From Deltaproteobacteria bacterium GWC2_65_14 (GTDB taxonomy: Bacteria > Desulfobacterota > Deferrimicrobia > Deferrimicrobiales > Deferrimicrobiaceae): a stretch of 41,846 bases of DNA. Where the stretch lies: contig MGPV01000062.1 in assembly GCA_001797615.1 (NCBI GenBank), forward strand, positions 1-41,846, read 5' to 3'. A program made the position numbers and the translations under genes. The notes beneath the pieces are model-generated. The model was not told the origin of the DNA, ran no database searches, and saw only the letters and a list, made by a program, of their open reading frames with translations. Below are positions 7,434 to 17,100 of the stretch, one piece after another (the first letter of the stretch is position 1; each line of letters starts with the position of its first letter).

Positions 7434-8051
7434 CTACTTCCGGAAACGCTTTACCGCGGACAGGAAGGCCTGCTCCTCGAACCGGCATCCTTCGGCCCTC
7501 GCGATCCTGAGCATCTGGGCGTCGGTGAGCCCGAGGTTCATGAAATGGGGGGCCTTCACCCGGACCCAGGCCGACGGCGTCACGTCCGCCTTCCGGTAGA
7601 TCCGCAGCTGGAGCATCGCCCCCTCGCGGGAAGCCTCCCACAGCCTCTCGAGGAACGCCCCGTTCGGGGATTTCTTCCCGCCCCTTGTTTTCCAGAGAAA
7701 CCGGTCCAGCGTCTCCTGGACCCATTTTTCCCCCCAGAAGATCATGTCGATGCCGGGGAAGGGGCGAAGCAGCCGGTCCTCCTTCCGCTGGAGGCGCACG
7801 GACAGTCGGGCCCGGGTGATGTCGTCCAGTCCGGAGGCCAGGAGCAGGTCCGGCGTCAGCGGGATCGGATTGAAGGTGGAGTGGAAGCGGACCAGTGCCA
7901 GGAACGCCTCCTCGTCTCCCTGCTTCGCCCGGGCGGTCAACCGGTCCGGGCGAAATCCGGCGTCCTGCCGCCCGCCTCCTCCGGAGTTCCTTGCCCCCGT
8001 CCCGCCGGAGGGGCGGGACTTTCCGGCCTTGCTCCTCCTGGATCGCTCCAT
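7434..8051 (-). CDS. Unrecognised basic protein
   Basis: This encodes 205 residues from ATG 8051, with GGGGAGG a few bases upstream. The first 40 residues are low complexity, rich in Ser, Gly, Arg and Lys. The rest looks folded: a helix with AKQGDEEAFLALVRFHS, a segment DDITRARLSVRLQRKEDRLLRPFPGIDMIFWGE, and a Trp/Phe-rich C-terminal part ending LSAVKRFRK. I do not recognise the family. It has no signal peptide, no cysteine cluster and no nucleotide-binding loop. The frame stays open far upstream, but that is antisense to the M16 peptidase gene and is not coding. It converges on the DEAD-box gene. RNA binding is conceivable from its charge but unsupported. Confidence 0.6.
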   Translation of the reverse strand: MERSRRSKAGKSRPSGGTGARNSGGGGRQDAGFRPDRLTARAKQGDEEAFLALVRFHSTFNPIPLTPDLLLASGLDDITRARLSVRLQRKEDRLLRPFPGIDMIFWGEKWVQETLDRFLWKTRGGKKSPNGAFLERLWEASREGAMLQLRIYRKADVTPSAWVRVKAPHFMNLGLTDAQMLRIARAEGCRFEEQAFLSAVKRFRK

Positions 8052-8145
8052 CCGGGCCTCCCCGGTTCCTGGAAGGGAACCTTCCCCGACAGGATATTCG
8101 GAAATCCGCCCCCCGGCAACCGGCGATCGCAGTGCCTCCGTGGGA

Positions 8146-8151
8146 TATAAT
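8146..8151 (+). promoter_or_regulatory. Consensus -10 hexamer upstream of the M16 peptidase
   Basis: TATAAT at 8146-8151 is a perfect -10 box; no good -35 is visible at 17 bp. Transcription would begin near 8158, almost on an in-frame GTG at 8160, so an alternative leaderless start is possible. The GTG at 8229 with a ribosome site is preferred. Confidence 0.45.
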
Positions 8152-8228
8152 GACCCTTCGTGCCGGGAGGAAACGATTCCCTGGCGGCGGTCATCCGGAT
8201 GGGGAAACGGCCCGGGAGGGGACGATCG

Positions 8229-10916
8229 GTGAAAATCCGCCCGAAAAACATGGTGTGCAAGGTCCTGCTCGGCGCGGCCGTCTTCGGGGCCCTGTGGCTC
8301 GGAACGCCCGCGTCCGTGGGGGCCCGGGAAAAAACGGACGGGGAGGAATCGAAGGTGATCGAAAAATTTCGGCTGCGGAACGGCCTGACGGTCGTGGTCC
8401 GGGAACACCATTCCTCTCCCGTCGTGGCGGTGCAGGCCTGGGTCAAGGCGGGCAGCACGACCGAGCCGGCCTCCCGCGCCGGGATGTCCCACATCCTCGA
8501 GCATATGGCGTTCAAGGGGACCAAGCGCCGGGGACCGGGGGAGATCGCCCGCGAAGTCGAAGGGCTGGGGGGGGAGATCAACGCCTACACCAGCTTCGAC
8601 CACACGGTCTACCACATCACGATTTCCGGCAGGTACCTGGAAAACGCCATGGACATCCTGGCCGACACCCTCGGGAACTCGGTCTTCGACGCGGAGGAAT
8701 TGGCGCGGGAGAAGGAGGTGGTCCTCGAGGAACTCCGGATGAACGAGGACAACCCCGGCCGGGTGAACTCGAAGGCCCTCTTCCGGGAGGCCTTCCAGGT
8801 CCATCCGTACGGCCGGCCGGTGATCGGGTACGCGGACACCATCCGGAAGGCGACCCGGAAGGATCTCGTCTCCTACTTCACCCGGTATTATTATCCCGGA
8901 AACATGGTGCTGGTGATCACCGGCGACGTCGACCCCGTGAAGGCGCGCCCGATGATCGAGAGGACCTTCGGCTCCCTGAAGGGGCATGCCGCTCCCCCGG
9001 AGAAGCGTCCGGCCGAACCGCCCCAGAAGGGGATCCGGGTGAAGATCCAGGAGCGGGAGGCGAAACGGGTCTACATCGACCTGGGGTTCCACGGCCCCTC
9101 GATGCGGAGCCGGGAGGTGTTCGCCTGGGACCTTCTCTCCACCATCCTGGGTGGAGGACAGACCTCCCGCCTCTACCGGGAGGTGAAGGACAATCGGGGG
9201 CTGGTCGATTCCATCAGCGCCTACTCGTACACCCCCCGGGACCCCGGGATCCTCCTGGTCGGGGCGACCGGGTCCGCCGACAAGGCCCGCGAGGCGCTTC
9301 GGGAGGCTTTGCGCCAGATCTTCCGGATGGCCGCGGAGCCGCCCGAGGGGGAGGAGCTGGCCCGCGCCAAGACGGGGGCGGAAAGCGACTTCCTCTACTC
9401 GCTCGAGTCCCAGGCGTCGCTCGCGCGTCATGTCGGGTTCTTCGAGACGACCCTGGGGGACGGGGGGTTCGAGAGGAAGTATCTCGAGGGGATCCGGTCG
9501 GTTTCGGCCGCCGACATCCGGTCGGCCGCCCGCAGGCACCTCAAGCCTGGGAACCTGTCCGTTTCCCTGGTGGTGCCTCGCGGGGATGGATCGATCCTCT
9601 CCGAGTCCGAGGTAAAGGCACTGGCGGAGGAGGCCTACCGGGAAGCGATGCGGGAGACGCCGAAGGCCGGTCGCGCCCGCAACGGAACGGTCGCGCGGGA
9701 AGTCCTGGAGAACGGGATCCGGGTGGTGGTCCGGGAGGACCGGTCGGTCCCGGTGGTGGCCGTGGAGGCCGGGTTTCTGGCGGGGCTGCGCGCGGAGCCG
9801 GCCGACAAGGGGGGGCTTTCCGCGATCACCGCGGAGATGCTGACGAAAGGGACACGGGAGCGAAGCGCCAAGGAGATCTCCGAGGCGGTGGAGAACATCG
9901 CCGCCGACCTCTTGGGATTTTCGGGGAGGAACTCGTTCGGCCTGCGGGGGAAGTTCCTGCGGAAGGACCTGGAACAGGGGTTCCGCCTCTTCACCGAGTC
10001 GCTGCGCTGGCCGATCTTCCCGGCGGAGGAGCTGGAGAAGAAACGGACCGAGGTGCTCGGGAGGCTCTCGCTCCTGAAGGACGACATGACCCAGTCGGTC
10101 TTCCTGCTCTTTCTCTCCAGGCACTACGGAGAGCACCCGTACGCGCGGAACCCGCTCGGGACGGAAGAGTCGGTCCGGGCGATCTCGCGGGAGGATGTCG
10201 CGGCCTTCTACGGACGTATCTCGGACCCGCGGAACCTGGTGATCGCCGTCTCCGGGGATATCGGGACGGAGGAGGCCCTTTCGATCGTCCGGAAGGCCTT
10301 CGGCGACCTCCCCCGGAAGGAAGGGTTCGTCCCGATCGGACCGATGCCGGTTCCGGAGGCGAGGGAGATCCTGCGCGCCGAGGAGCGGCGCGAGAAGGAG
10401 CAGGCCCACTTCGTGATCGGGTACACCGGGGCGCGCTTCACCGACCCCGACCGGCATGCCCTGGACCTGCTCGGCGCTGCGCTCGCCGGTCAGGGGGGAA
10501 GGCTCTTCACCAATCTCCGGGACAGGAAGTCGCTGGCCTACTCCGTGACCTCCTTCTCCTCGGAGCAGATCGATCCCGGGTTCTTCGCCTTCTACATGGG
10601 CACCAGCGCCGACAAACTGGAAGGGGCCATCCGGGACACGCTGAAGGAGATCGAGGAGGTGGAGAAACACGGGGTCACCCCGGAGGAGTTCGAGCGGGCG
10701 AAGCGGTGGACGATCGGCCGCTACGAGATCGGGCTCCAGAGCAACCTCTCCTATGCGGACAAGATGATGTACTATGAGCTCTACGGCGTCGGGTACGAGG
10801 AAACGTTCCGGATCCCGGAGAAGATCGAAGCGGTGACGCTCGAGGAGGTCAACCGGGCGGCCCGGAAGGTGCTGGGAACCGGGCGCTATACCATCGCCAT
10901 CCTTCGCGGAAAATGA
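8229..10916 (+). CDS. Exported M16 family zinc peptidase, two-domain
   Basis: This encodes 895 residues from GTG 8229, which has GGGAGGGG 8 nt upstream and gives a normal signal peptide (residues 1-29, MKIRPKN then a hydrophobic stretch). Two tandem M16 units follow. The first carries the inverted zinc site H88-x-x-E91-H92 in HILEHMAFKGT and the usual downstream NPGRVN / HPYGRPVIG region. The second unit (from about residue 490) has ITAEMLTKGT where HxxEH should be, so it is catalytically inactive. This active-plus-inactive pairing is normal for the family, where the halves form a clamshell that degrades peptides. Location should be periplasmic. It is alone in its transcript; the pump operon downstream has its own promoter. 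Confidence 0.92.
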   Translation: MKIRPKNMVCKVLLGAAVFGALWLGTPASVGAREKTDGEESKVIEKFRLRNGLTVVVREHHSSPVVAVQAWVKAGSTTEPASRAGMSHILEHMAFKGTKRRGPGEIAREVEGLGGEINAYTSFDHTVYHITISGRYLENAMDILADTLGNSVFDAEELAREKEVVLEELRMNEDNPGRVNSKALFREAFQVHPYGRPVIGYADTIRKATRKDLVSYFTRYYYPGNMVLVITGDVDPVKARPMIERTFGSLKGHAAPPEKRPAEPPQKGIRVKIQEREAKRVYIDLGFHGPSMRSREVFAWDLLSTILGGGQTSRLYREVKDNRGLVDSISAYSYTPRDPGILLVGATGSADKAREALREALRQIFRMAAEPPEGEELARAKTGAESDFLYSLESQASLARHVGFFETTLGDGGFERKYLEGIRSVSAADIRSAARRHLKPGNLSVSLVVPRGDGSILSESEVKALAEEAYREAMRETPKAGRARNGTVAREVLENGIRVVVREDRSVPVVAVEAGFLAGLRAEPADKGGLSAITAEMLTKGTRERSAKEISEAVENIAADLLGFSGRNSFGLRGKFLRKDLEQGFRLFTESLRWPIFPAEELEKKRTEVLGRLSLLKDDMTQSVFLLFLSRHYGEHPYARNPLGTEESVRAISREDVAAFYGRISDPRNLVIAVSGDIGTEEALSIVRKAFGDLPRKEGFVPIGPMPVPEAREILRAEERREKEQAHFVIGYTGARFTDPDRHALDLLGAALAGQGGRLFTNLRDRKSLAYSVTSFSSEQIDPGFFAFYMGTSADKLEGAIRDTLKEIEEVEKHGVTPEEFERAKRWTIGRYEIGLQSNLSYADKMMYYELYGVGYEETFRIPEKIEAVTLEEVNRAARKVLGTGRYTIAILRGK

Positions 10917-10941
10917 CCGGGAAACCGCCGCACCATCTGCC

Positions 10942-10990
10942 GCAACACAGGTTGCACGTCTGTCTCTCTTGCAGGGTAACGTTTTGTTGC
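10942..10990 (+). promoter_or_regulatory. Two tandem dyads, probable enhancer-binding-protein sites
   Basis: GCAAC-ACAG-GTTGC (10942-10955) is a perfect dyad, and GTAAC-GTTTT-GTTGC (10976-10990) is a close second version whose centre lies about 34 bp further on. They fall roughly 130 and 160 bp before the predicted start of the sigma-54 promoter at 11085, the usual position and arrangement for an NtrC-type activator. The function is inferred from position and symmetry. Confidence 0.5.
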
Positions 10991-11084
10991 GATGGGGCGA
11001 TGCCTCGGGTCGAGACCGGAACGATGAAACCTGTATTTTGCTGTACATAAGGCTATTTTTTCGATAGTTCGTTCGTTCGGAATA

Positions 11085-11099
11085 TGGCATCTTCCTTGC
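11085..11099 (+). promoter_or_regulatory. Sigma-54 (-24/-12) promoter of the efflux operon
   Basis: TGGCAT-CTTCC-TTGC has GG (11086-11087) and GC (11098-11099) exactly 12 bp apart and differs from the RpoN consensus only at the sixth base of the -24 element. The start would be near 11111, 57 nt before the ATG of the TolC-like gene. The tandem dyads upstream support activator-dependent control. Confidence 0.7.
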
Positions 11100-11167
11100 C
11101 TTACCGATCAGGGTGATTCCGCCGGCGTTGCATCAGAACGGTCGCCGGCGGGGGAAGGGAGGTCTCG

Positions 11168-12580
11168 ATGGCCGTTCCCGAACGTTTCGTCCGCCGCATG
11201 GTCCACGCAACGGTCCTGGTCACGGCGCTGCTCGCATCGGGCGGGATGTTCCGCGCCGCGGCCGCCGGAGAAGGGGTCGATTTTCCGGCCGCGATGGAAA
11301 AGGCTCTTCGAAGCAACGCAACCCTCGCGGCGGCGGGTTTCGAGACCGATGCCGCGCGGGAGGACGCCAGGGCTGCGCGCGGGCTCTACCTTCCCCGGCT
11401 GTCCTTCGAGGAGAAGTTCGTCCGCACGAACCTGCCCGCCGAAGCGTTCGCGCTGAAGCTGAACGAAGAGAGACTGCTCGCCTCCGATTTCGCCGACGTC
11501 CGCAACTTCAACGAAGCCCCCCCGATCCACGATTTCATCGCCACCTTCACGCTGGAGCAGCCGGTCTTCGCGCCGAAGGCATGGTTTGGGCTGGGAATGG
11601 CCGCCCGCGAGGCTCATGCGAAGGGACTCGACTTCTCCCGCAGAAGGGAAGAGGTGGTCTACCAGCTGCTCTTCGCCTACCTCGATCTGCTGACCGCGAA
11701 GGAGTACCGGAAGGTGGCGGAGCAGGGGCTCTCCGACGCCCGGGAGCACCACCGGCTCGCGGAGGTGTTGGAGAGGAACGGGATGGGGCTTTTCTCCGAC
11801 CTGCTCCGGGCGAAGGTCTTTCTGGCCACCGCGGAGGCGGAGAAGGTGACGGCGGAAAACCGGGTCCTGCTCGCGATGACGGCACTCGGGCTGGCGATCG
11901 GCGAGAGGCGGGGAGCGCGGGTGGATGCGGTCGGGCCGGTCCCGGAGCTTCCGGAGCGAGGGTCGCTCGAGGGGAGGATCTCCGCCCTCCCTTCGCTTCG
12001 GTCCGACCTGCGGGCCTTTTCGCTTCGGGTCGAGAATGCGAAGGAGCAGGTGGCCTTCGAGCGGTCGGGCTACCTCCCGGCGGTGGGGGTCACGGGCGTC
12101 TACCAGATCGACGGGCAGGACGGGCCGTTCTCGCCGGACAACCGGAGCTGGAAGGTCGGGGTGGGGCTTTCCTGGAACCTGTTCGACGGGTTCCAAAGGG
12201 AGGCCGCGGTCGCGAAGTCGGTCGCCGAACGAGCGGGGGCGCAGGAAGTTTTCCGGGGTGCCTCCGACCGGGCCGCATTCGAGGTGACGCAGGCCTGGCT
12301 GGCGGTGGAGGAGGCGGAACGCCGCCTCGCGATCGCCCGGGCCGCGGCGGAAGCGGCGGAAGAGGGGGCGCGGCTGGTCAAGGCGAGGTACGAGAACCAG
12401 CTGGCCCGGATGATCGACCTGCTCGATGCGCAGACCGCCCTGAACGGCTCCCGGGCCGACGGGATCCGGGCCGCAAACGACCTGCAGCAGTCCCGGGGGC
12501 GGCTCGAGGCCGCCTCCGGGACCCTGCTGTCCTGGGCGCTGTCCGTCTCCCGGGAGAACGATGGAAAGGGGAACCCGTGA
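11168..12580 (+). CDS. TolC-family outer-membrane efflux protein
   Basis: This encodes 470 residues. An N-terminal signal peptide (to about residue 33, ending AAAAGEG) is followed by the repeated long-helix and strand pattern of outer-membrane efflux proteins: FPAAMEKALRSNATLAAAGFETDAAREDARAARGLYLPRL-type helices, PVFAPKAW, then the second half with AVGVTGVYQ, SWNLFDGFQREAAVAKS and ARYENQLARMIDLLDAQTALN. It forms the trimeric channel that spans the outer membrane and periplasm. It is the first gene of a three-gene efflux operon, and its stop overlaps the GTG of the adaptor by 4 bp. Expression is predicted to depend on sigma-54. Confidence 0.92.
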   Translation: MAVPERFVRRMVHATVLVTALLASGGMFRAAAAGEGVDFPAAMEKALRSNATLAAAGFETDAAREDARAARGLYLPRLSFEEKFVRTNLPAEAFALKLNEERLLASDFADVRNFNEAPPIHDFIATFTLEQPVFAPKAWFGLGMAAREAHAKGLDFSRRREEVVYQLLFAYLDLLTAKEYRKVAEQGLSDAREHHRLAEVLERNGMGLFSDLLRAKVFLATAEAEKVTAENRVLLAMTALGLAIGERRGARVDAVGPVPELPERGSLEGRISALPSLRSDLRAFSLRVENAKEQVAFERSGYLPAVGVTGVYQIDGQDGPFSPDNRSWKVGVGLSWNLFDGFQREAAVAKSVAERAGAQEVFRGASDRAAFEVTQAWLAVEEAERRLAIARAAAEAAEEGARLVKARYENQLARMIDLLDAQTALNGSRADGIRAANDLQQSRGRLEAASGTLLSWALSVSRENDGKGNP

Positions 12581-13791
12581 GGAACACCGGATCGGTCCGT
12601 ACCGACGGTACCCGGAAGAAGATCGCGGCCACGGCCGCCCGGGGGGCCGGGAGCCTGCTCATGGCCCTGCTCCTGGCCCTGCCGGCCGGGTGCGGCGAAC
12701 AAAAGAAACACGCCGCCGCTGAGCGTCCCCGGGTCTCCGGGGTGGAGGTCGTCCGCACCGACTCCTCCCCGCGGGAGAGAACGGCCGAGGTGACGGGGAC
12801 GGTCCGTGCCGAGAACATCGCCGTCGTCGCCGCCCAGACGATGGGGCGGATCACCTCGATCCCGGTCGCCGAAGGGAGCCGGGTGGAGCAGGGGGCGCTT
12901 CTGGCGACGATCGACGACGCCGCGGTCCGGGCGCAGCTCGCCGCCGCGGAAGGGGCGGTGGCGGAGGCGGAGGCGGGCCGGGAGGAGGCCGAGCGGGCGA
13001 TCGCGCAGGCGGAGGCGGGGAAAACGCTCGCGGTGAGGACCTACGAGCGGTTCCGGAAGCTCCACGAGGAGAAGATCGTCACCACGCAGGAGTTCGACGA
13101 GGTCCATGCGAAGAGGACGATGGCGGAAATGGACCACGAGCGGGCGCTGGACCGGCGCGCGCAGGCCTCGGCCCGGCTTGACCAGGCGAAGGCGCAGGCC
13201 GACGTCGCCCGGGCGATGCTCTCCTACACGAGGATCACCGCTCCCTTCGCCGGTGTGGTGACGGAGAAGAACGCGGACCCGGGGTCGATGGCCTCCCCGG
13301 GGATGTCGATCCTGGTCCTGGAGGACACGCGGCGGTACCGGATGGAGGCCTCCGTCCCGGAGAGCTACCTCGGCCTGCTCCGGGTCGGATCCCGCGTGAC
13401 GGTCGTCCTGGACACCCGCCCGGGGAGGGAGGTTCCCGGATCGGTCTCGGAGGCGGTGCCGCTGGTGGATCCGAAGAGCCGGACCTTCACCGTCAAGGTG
13501 GACCTCTCCGGGAAGACCGCGCTGCGCACCGGGATGTCCGGGCGGGTCCGCTTCGTGACGGGGAAGGAGAGCGTGGTGGCCGTCCCGCGCGCCGCGATCA
13601 TGCGGGCCGGGGGGGGTGACGGGATCTTCGAGATCGGCGAGGACAACGTGGCGAGGCTGGTGATGGTGAAGACGGGAGAGGCATACGGCGACCGGGTGGA
13701 GATCCTCTCCGGGATCGACCCGGGAACCCGGGTGGCGGTCTCCCCTCCGGAAGCGCTGGTGGACGGCGCCCTCGTGGAGGTTCGCCGGTGA
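12577..13791 (+). CDS. RND efflux periplasmic adaptor lipoprotein (HlyD/AcrA family)
   Basis: This encodes 404 residues from GTG 12577, overlapping the TolC-like stop by 4 bp. A lipobox LPAGC places the modified cysteine at residue 39 after a hydrophobic stretch, so the mature protein is anchored in a membrane. The biotinyl-lipoyl half-motif [20 protein letters not shown] is followed by an Ala/Glu-rich helical hairpin ([20 protein letters not shown] and onwards), the second lipoyl half ([20 protein letters not shown]), a beta-barrel domain and a membrane-proximal domain ending EVRR. It links the inner-membrane pump to the outer-membrane channel encoded on either side. The substrate cannot be read from the adaptor. 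Confidence 0.92.
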   Translation: MRNTGSVRTDGTRKKIAATAARGAGSLLMALLLALPAGCGEQKKHAAAERPRVSGVEVVRTDSSPRERTAEVTGTVRAENIAVVAAQTMGRITSIPVAEGSRVEQGALLATIDDAAVRAQLAAAEGAVAEAEAGREEAERAIAQAEAGKTLAVRTYERFRKLHEEKIVTTQEFDEVHAKRTMAEMDHERALDRRAQASARLDQAKAQADVARAMLSYTRITAPFAGVVTEKNADPGSMASPGMSILVLEDTRRYRMEASVPESYLGLLRVGSRVTVVLDTRPGREVPGSVSEAVPLVDPKSRTFTVKVDLSGKTALRTGMSGRVRFVTGKESVVAVPRAAIMRAGGGDGIFEIGEDNVARLVMVKTGEAYGDRVEILSGIDPGTRVAVSPPEALVDGALVEVRR

Positions 13792-16700
13792 GCCCTGCCG
13801 GACGGGGAATCGCCGGGCGGATCGCGGCCGCCTTCATCGGGTCCCGGCTGACCCCCCTGATCGTCATCGCCTCGGTGCTTCTGGGCCTGGGGGCGGTGCT
13901 CCTCCTCCCGCGGGAGGAGGAGCCGCAGATCGTCGTCCCGATGATCGACGTGTTCGTGCAGATGCCCGGCGCCTCGGCGAAGGAGGTGGAGGAGCGGGTC
14001 ACCCGGCCGATGGAAAAGCTGCTCTGGGAGATCCCGGGGGTCGAGTACATCTATTCCACCTCCTCGCCCGGGATGTCGATGGCGGTCGTGCGGTTCCAGG
14101 TGGGGGAGGACGAGGAAAAGAGCATCGTCCGCCTGAACCAGAAGATGTTCGCCAACTTCGACCTGATCCCCCCCGGGGCGAGCACCCCCCTGGTCAAGCC
14201 CCGCTCCATCGACGACGTCCCCATCCTGGCGCTGACGCTCTCCAGCGACCGGTACGACCCTTTCGCGCTGCGGCGGATCGCGTTGCTGCTGCACGACCAG
14301 ATCAAGACGGTTCCCGACGTCTCCGAGGTCCGGATTCTCGGCGGCCTGCGCCGCCAGCTGCGGGTGGAGCTGGACCCGGCGCGGATGGCGGCCCGGGGGG
14401 TCGCGCCCGCCGCCCTTCTCCCCTTGCTCTCCCAGGCGAACCGGCAGCTCCAGGCGGGGAGCTTCTCTTCCGGGAACCGGCAGTTCCTGGTGGAGACCGG
14501 CGGCTTCCTGCGGACCGCCGACGAGGTGGGGCGGGTGGTGCTGGGGGTGCACGGTGGGCGCCCCGTCTCTCTTCGGGACGTGGCCACGATCCTCGACGGC
14601 CCTCAGGAGCCGGCCGACTACGTTTTCTACGCGACGGGACCTTCTGCGCGCGAGAAATCGCCCGCTCCCCTCCCGGCGGTGACCCTCTCGATCGCCAAAC
14701 GGAAGGGGACCAACGCGATCCGGATCGCCGATGGTGTGCTCGGGAAGGTCGAGGCGATCCGCGGGAAGATGATCCCGGACGGGGTCCGGCTGACCGTTAC
14801 CCGGAACTACGGAGAGACGGCGGCCGAGAAATCGAACGAACTGCTCCTCCACATGCTGATCGCCATCGTCTCGGTGGCGGTCCTGATCGGGTTCACCCTG
14901 GGGTTCCGGGAATCGGGGATCGTGGCGATCGCGATCCCGGTGACGCTGGCACTCACTCTGGCGGTCTTCTACCTCACCGGGTACACGCTGAACCGGGTGA
15001 CCCTGTTCGCCCTGATCTTCTCCATCGGGATCCTGGTCGACGACGCGATCGTCGTGGTGGAGAACATCGTCCGCCACTACCGGCTTCCGGAAAACCGCGG
15101 CCGCTCCGTGGCCGAGATCGCGGTGGAGGCGGTGGACGAGGTGGGCAACCCGACGATCCTGGCCACCTTCGCGGTGATCGCCGCAATCCTCCCGATGGCC
15201 TTCGTCCGCGGTCTGATGGGGCCCTACATGCGGCCGATCCCGGTGGGGGCGACCGCGGCGATGCTGTTCTCCCTGCTGGTGGCCTTCATCGTGACCCCCT
15301 GGGCGAGCGTCCGCCTCCTCTCCCGCGAGGCGGAGGAGGCCCACGCCGGGGAGGGGTGGACCACGCGCCTCTACCGGAAGACGATGGACCGGCTGCTCCA
15401 CCGGCCGGCCTGGCGGTACGGCTTCCTGGCGATGGTCGCCGTGCTGCTGCTGGGATCGGTCTCCCTTGTCGCGGTGAAGTGGGTGAAGGTGAAGATGCTC
15501 CCCTTCGACAACAAGAGCGAGTTCCAGGTGGTGATCGACATGCCCGAGGGGACGCCGCTGGAGGAGACCGCCGCCGTCACCCGGGAGATCGGGGCGGTGC
15601 TGGCGAACGTCCAGGAGGTGGTGAACTACCAGATGTATGTCGGCACCGCCTCGCCCTACAACTTCAACGGGCTGGTGCGGCACTCCTTCCTGCGGCGTGC
15701 CCCGCACGAGGCCGACATCCAGGTGAACCTGGTGGGCAAGGGCGAGCGCGACGCCCAGAGCCACGACATCGCCAAGCGGGTCCGGCCCGCGATCCGGGAG
15801 GTGGCCGCCCGGCACGGCGCCCGGGTCAAGGTCGCCGAGGTTCCGCCCGGGCCGCCGGTCCTCCAGACGCTGGTGGCCGAGATCTACGGGCCCGACTACC
15901 GGCGGCAGATCGAGGTGGCGGGACAGGTGCGGGAGATCTTCGAGAAGACCGAGGGGGTCGTGGACGTGGACTGGTACGTGGAGGACGACCAGCCCCTGTA
16001 CCGCTTCGTCGTGGACCCGGTGAAGTCGGCGCAGAACGGGGTCTCCACGGAGCAGGTGGCGGCGACTCTCGCGATGGCGGTCGGGGGGACCGAGGCGGGG
16101 CTCCTCCACCAGCCCCGGGAAAAGGAGGATGTCCCGATCGTGCTGCGGCTGCCCCGGGCCGACCGGTCCCGGATCGAGTCGCTGCGGCAGGTCCGGGTCA
16201 TCGGGCGGCAGGGAAACCTGGTCCCGCTGGGCGAGCTGGTGCGGGTCGAGACGGAGACCGCCGAGAAGAGCATCTACCACAAGAACCTGATGCCGGTGGT
16301 CTACGTGACCGCCGACGTGGCGGGGGCGGTGGAGAGCCCGGTCTACGCGATCCTGCACATCAACCAGGCGCTCGACAACCTGGTGATGCCGGGAGGGTAC
16401 CGGATGGATCGCTACGTGGCGAGCCAGCCCGGGAGCGACCAGCGGATCTCGATGAAGTGGGACGGCGAGTGGCACATTACCTACGAGGTTTTCCGCGACC
16501 TGGGGCTGGCCTTCGCGGCGGTGCTCGTCCTGATCTACATCCTGGTGGTGGGCTGGTTCCAGTCCTTCAGGACTCCGATCACGATCATGGCGGCGATCCC
16601 CTTCTCCCTGGTGGGGATCCTGCCGGCCCACGCGCTGATGGGGGCCTTCTTCACCGCGACCTCCATGATCGGCTTCATCGCGGGCGCGGGGATCGTCGTG

Positions 16701-17006
16701 CGCAACTCGATCATCCTCGTGGACTTCATCGAGCTGCGGTTGACGCAGGGGATGCCGCTCGACCAGGCGGTGATCGACGCCGGCGCGGTCCGATTCCGCC
16801 CGATGATGCTCACGGCGGCGGCCGTGATCGTCGGCGCGTCGGTGATCCTCTTCGATCCGATCTTCCAGGGGCTGGCCATATCGCTCATGGCGGGGGAGGT
16901 GGCGTCGCTCTTTCTGTCGCGGATGACCGTGCCGGTCCTCTACTTCCTGAGCGGGCGCCGGATGCGCACGCACACGCCGCCCCCCGAAGAACCGGGACGT
17001 TCCTAA
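13788..17006 (+). CDS. RND (AcrB/MdtB-type) efflux pump permease
   Basis: This encodes 1072 residues from GTG 13788, again with a 4-bp overlap. The first membrane helix ([20 protein letters not shown]) is followed by a large periplasmic loop, a block of membrane helices, a second large loop, and the terminal helices. The proton-relay pair is present in [15 protein letters not shown], and the later helix has [18 protein letters not shown], where Arg stands in the RNS position; both are typical of the hydrophobe/amphiphile-type pumps. The CusA-type Met ladder is not obvious, so a metal substrate is not favoured. It completes a tripartite pump with the two preceding genes. A weakly related repeat lies just after the stop. 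Confidence 0.93.
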   Translation: MSPAGRGIAGRIAAAFIGSRLTPLIVIASVLLGLGAVLLLPREEEPQIVVPMIDVFVQMPGASAKEVEERVTRPMEKLLWEIPGVEYIYSTSSPGMSMAVVRFQVGEDEEKSIVRLNQKMFANFDLIPPGASTPLVKPRSIDDVPILALTLSSDRYDPFALRRIALLLHDQIKTVPDVSEVRILGGLRRQLRVELDPARMAARGVAPAALLPLLSQANRQLQAGSFSSGNRQFLVETGGFLRTADEVGRVVLGVHGGRPVSLRDVATILDGPQEPADYVFYATGPSAREKSPAPLPAVTLSIAKRKGTNAIRIADGVLGKVEAIRGKMIPDGVRLTVTRNYGETAAEKSNELLLHMLIAIVSVAVLIGFTLGFRESGIVAIAIPVTLALTLAVFYLTGYTLNRVTLFALIFSIGILVDDAIVVVENIVRHYRLPENRGRSVAEIAVEAVDEVGNPTILATFAVIAAILPMAFVRGLMGPYMRPIPVGATAAMLFSLLVAFIVTPWASVRLLSREAEEAHAGEGWTTRLYRKTMDRLLHRPAWRYGFLAMVAVLLLGSVSLVAVKWVKVKMLPFDNKSEFQVVIDMPEGTPLEETAAVTREIGAVLANVQEVVNYQMYVGTASPYNFNGLVRHSFLRRAPHEADIQVNLVGKGERDAQSHDIAKRVRPAIREVAARHGARVKVAEVPPGPPVLQTLVAEIYGPDYRRQIEVAGQVREIFEKTEGVVDVDWYVEDDQPLYRFVVDPVKSAQNGVSTEQVAATLAMAVGGTEAGLLHQPREKEDVPIVLRLPRADRSRIESLRQVRVIGRQGNLVPLGELVRVETETAEKSIYHKNLMPVVYVTADVAGAVESPVYAILHINQALDNLVMPGGYRMDRYVASQPGSDQRISMKWDGEWHITYEVFRDLGLAFAAVLVLIYILVVGWFQSFRTPITIMAAIPFSLVGILPAHALMGAFFTATSMIGFIAGAGIVVRNSIILVDFIELRLTQGMPLDQAVIDAGAVRFRPMMLTAAAVIVGASVILFDPIFQGLAISLMAGEVASLFLSRMTVPVLYFLSGRRMRTHTPPPEEPGRS

Positions 17007-17020
17007 GAAGTCATCCCCCT

Positions 17021-17100
17021 GTAGCAGGGTCGCACGGTGCAGGCTCCGCCGCCTCCTCCTTCGCTGCTCACGCTGCTACGGAGGACAAGTCGGAGGGGGG
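17021..17100. repeat. Intergenic repeat fragment with inverted ends
   Basis: GTAGCAG at 17021 and CTGCTAC near 17072 are inverted, and between them is GGCTCCGCCGCCTC, identical to the left arm of the palindromic element at 25132. The copy is partial and sits between two convergent stop codons. Confidence 0.5.

Noticed and set aside
8052-11090. Long minus-strand extension of the unrecognised gene
   Set aside because: It lies antisense to the M16 peptidase and intergenic DNA; a good ribosome site and ATG at 8051 mark the real start.
13365-16973. Very long open frame antisense to the RND permease
   Set aside because: It is the mirror of a clear RND gene in GC-rich DNA; its Pro/Arg/His-rich translation has no motif.
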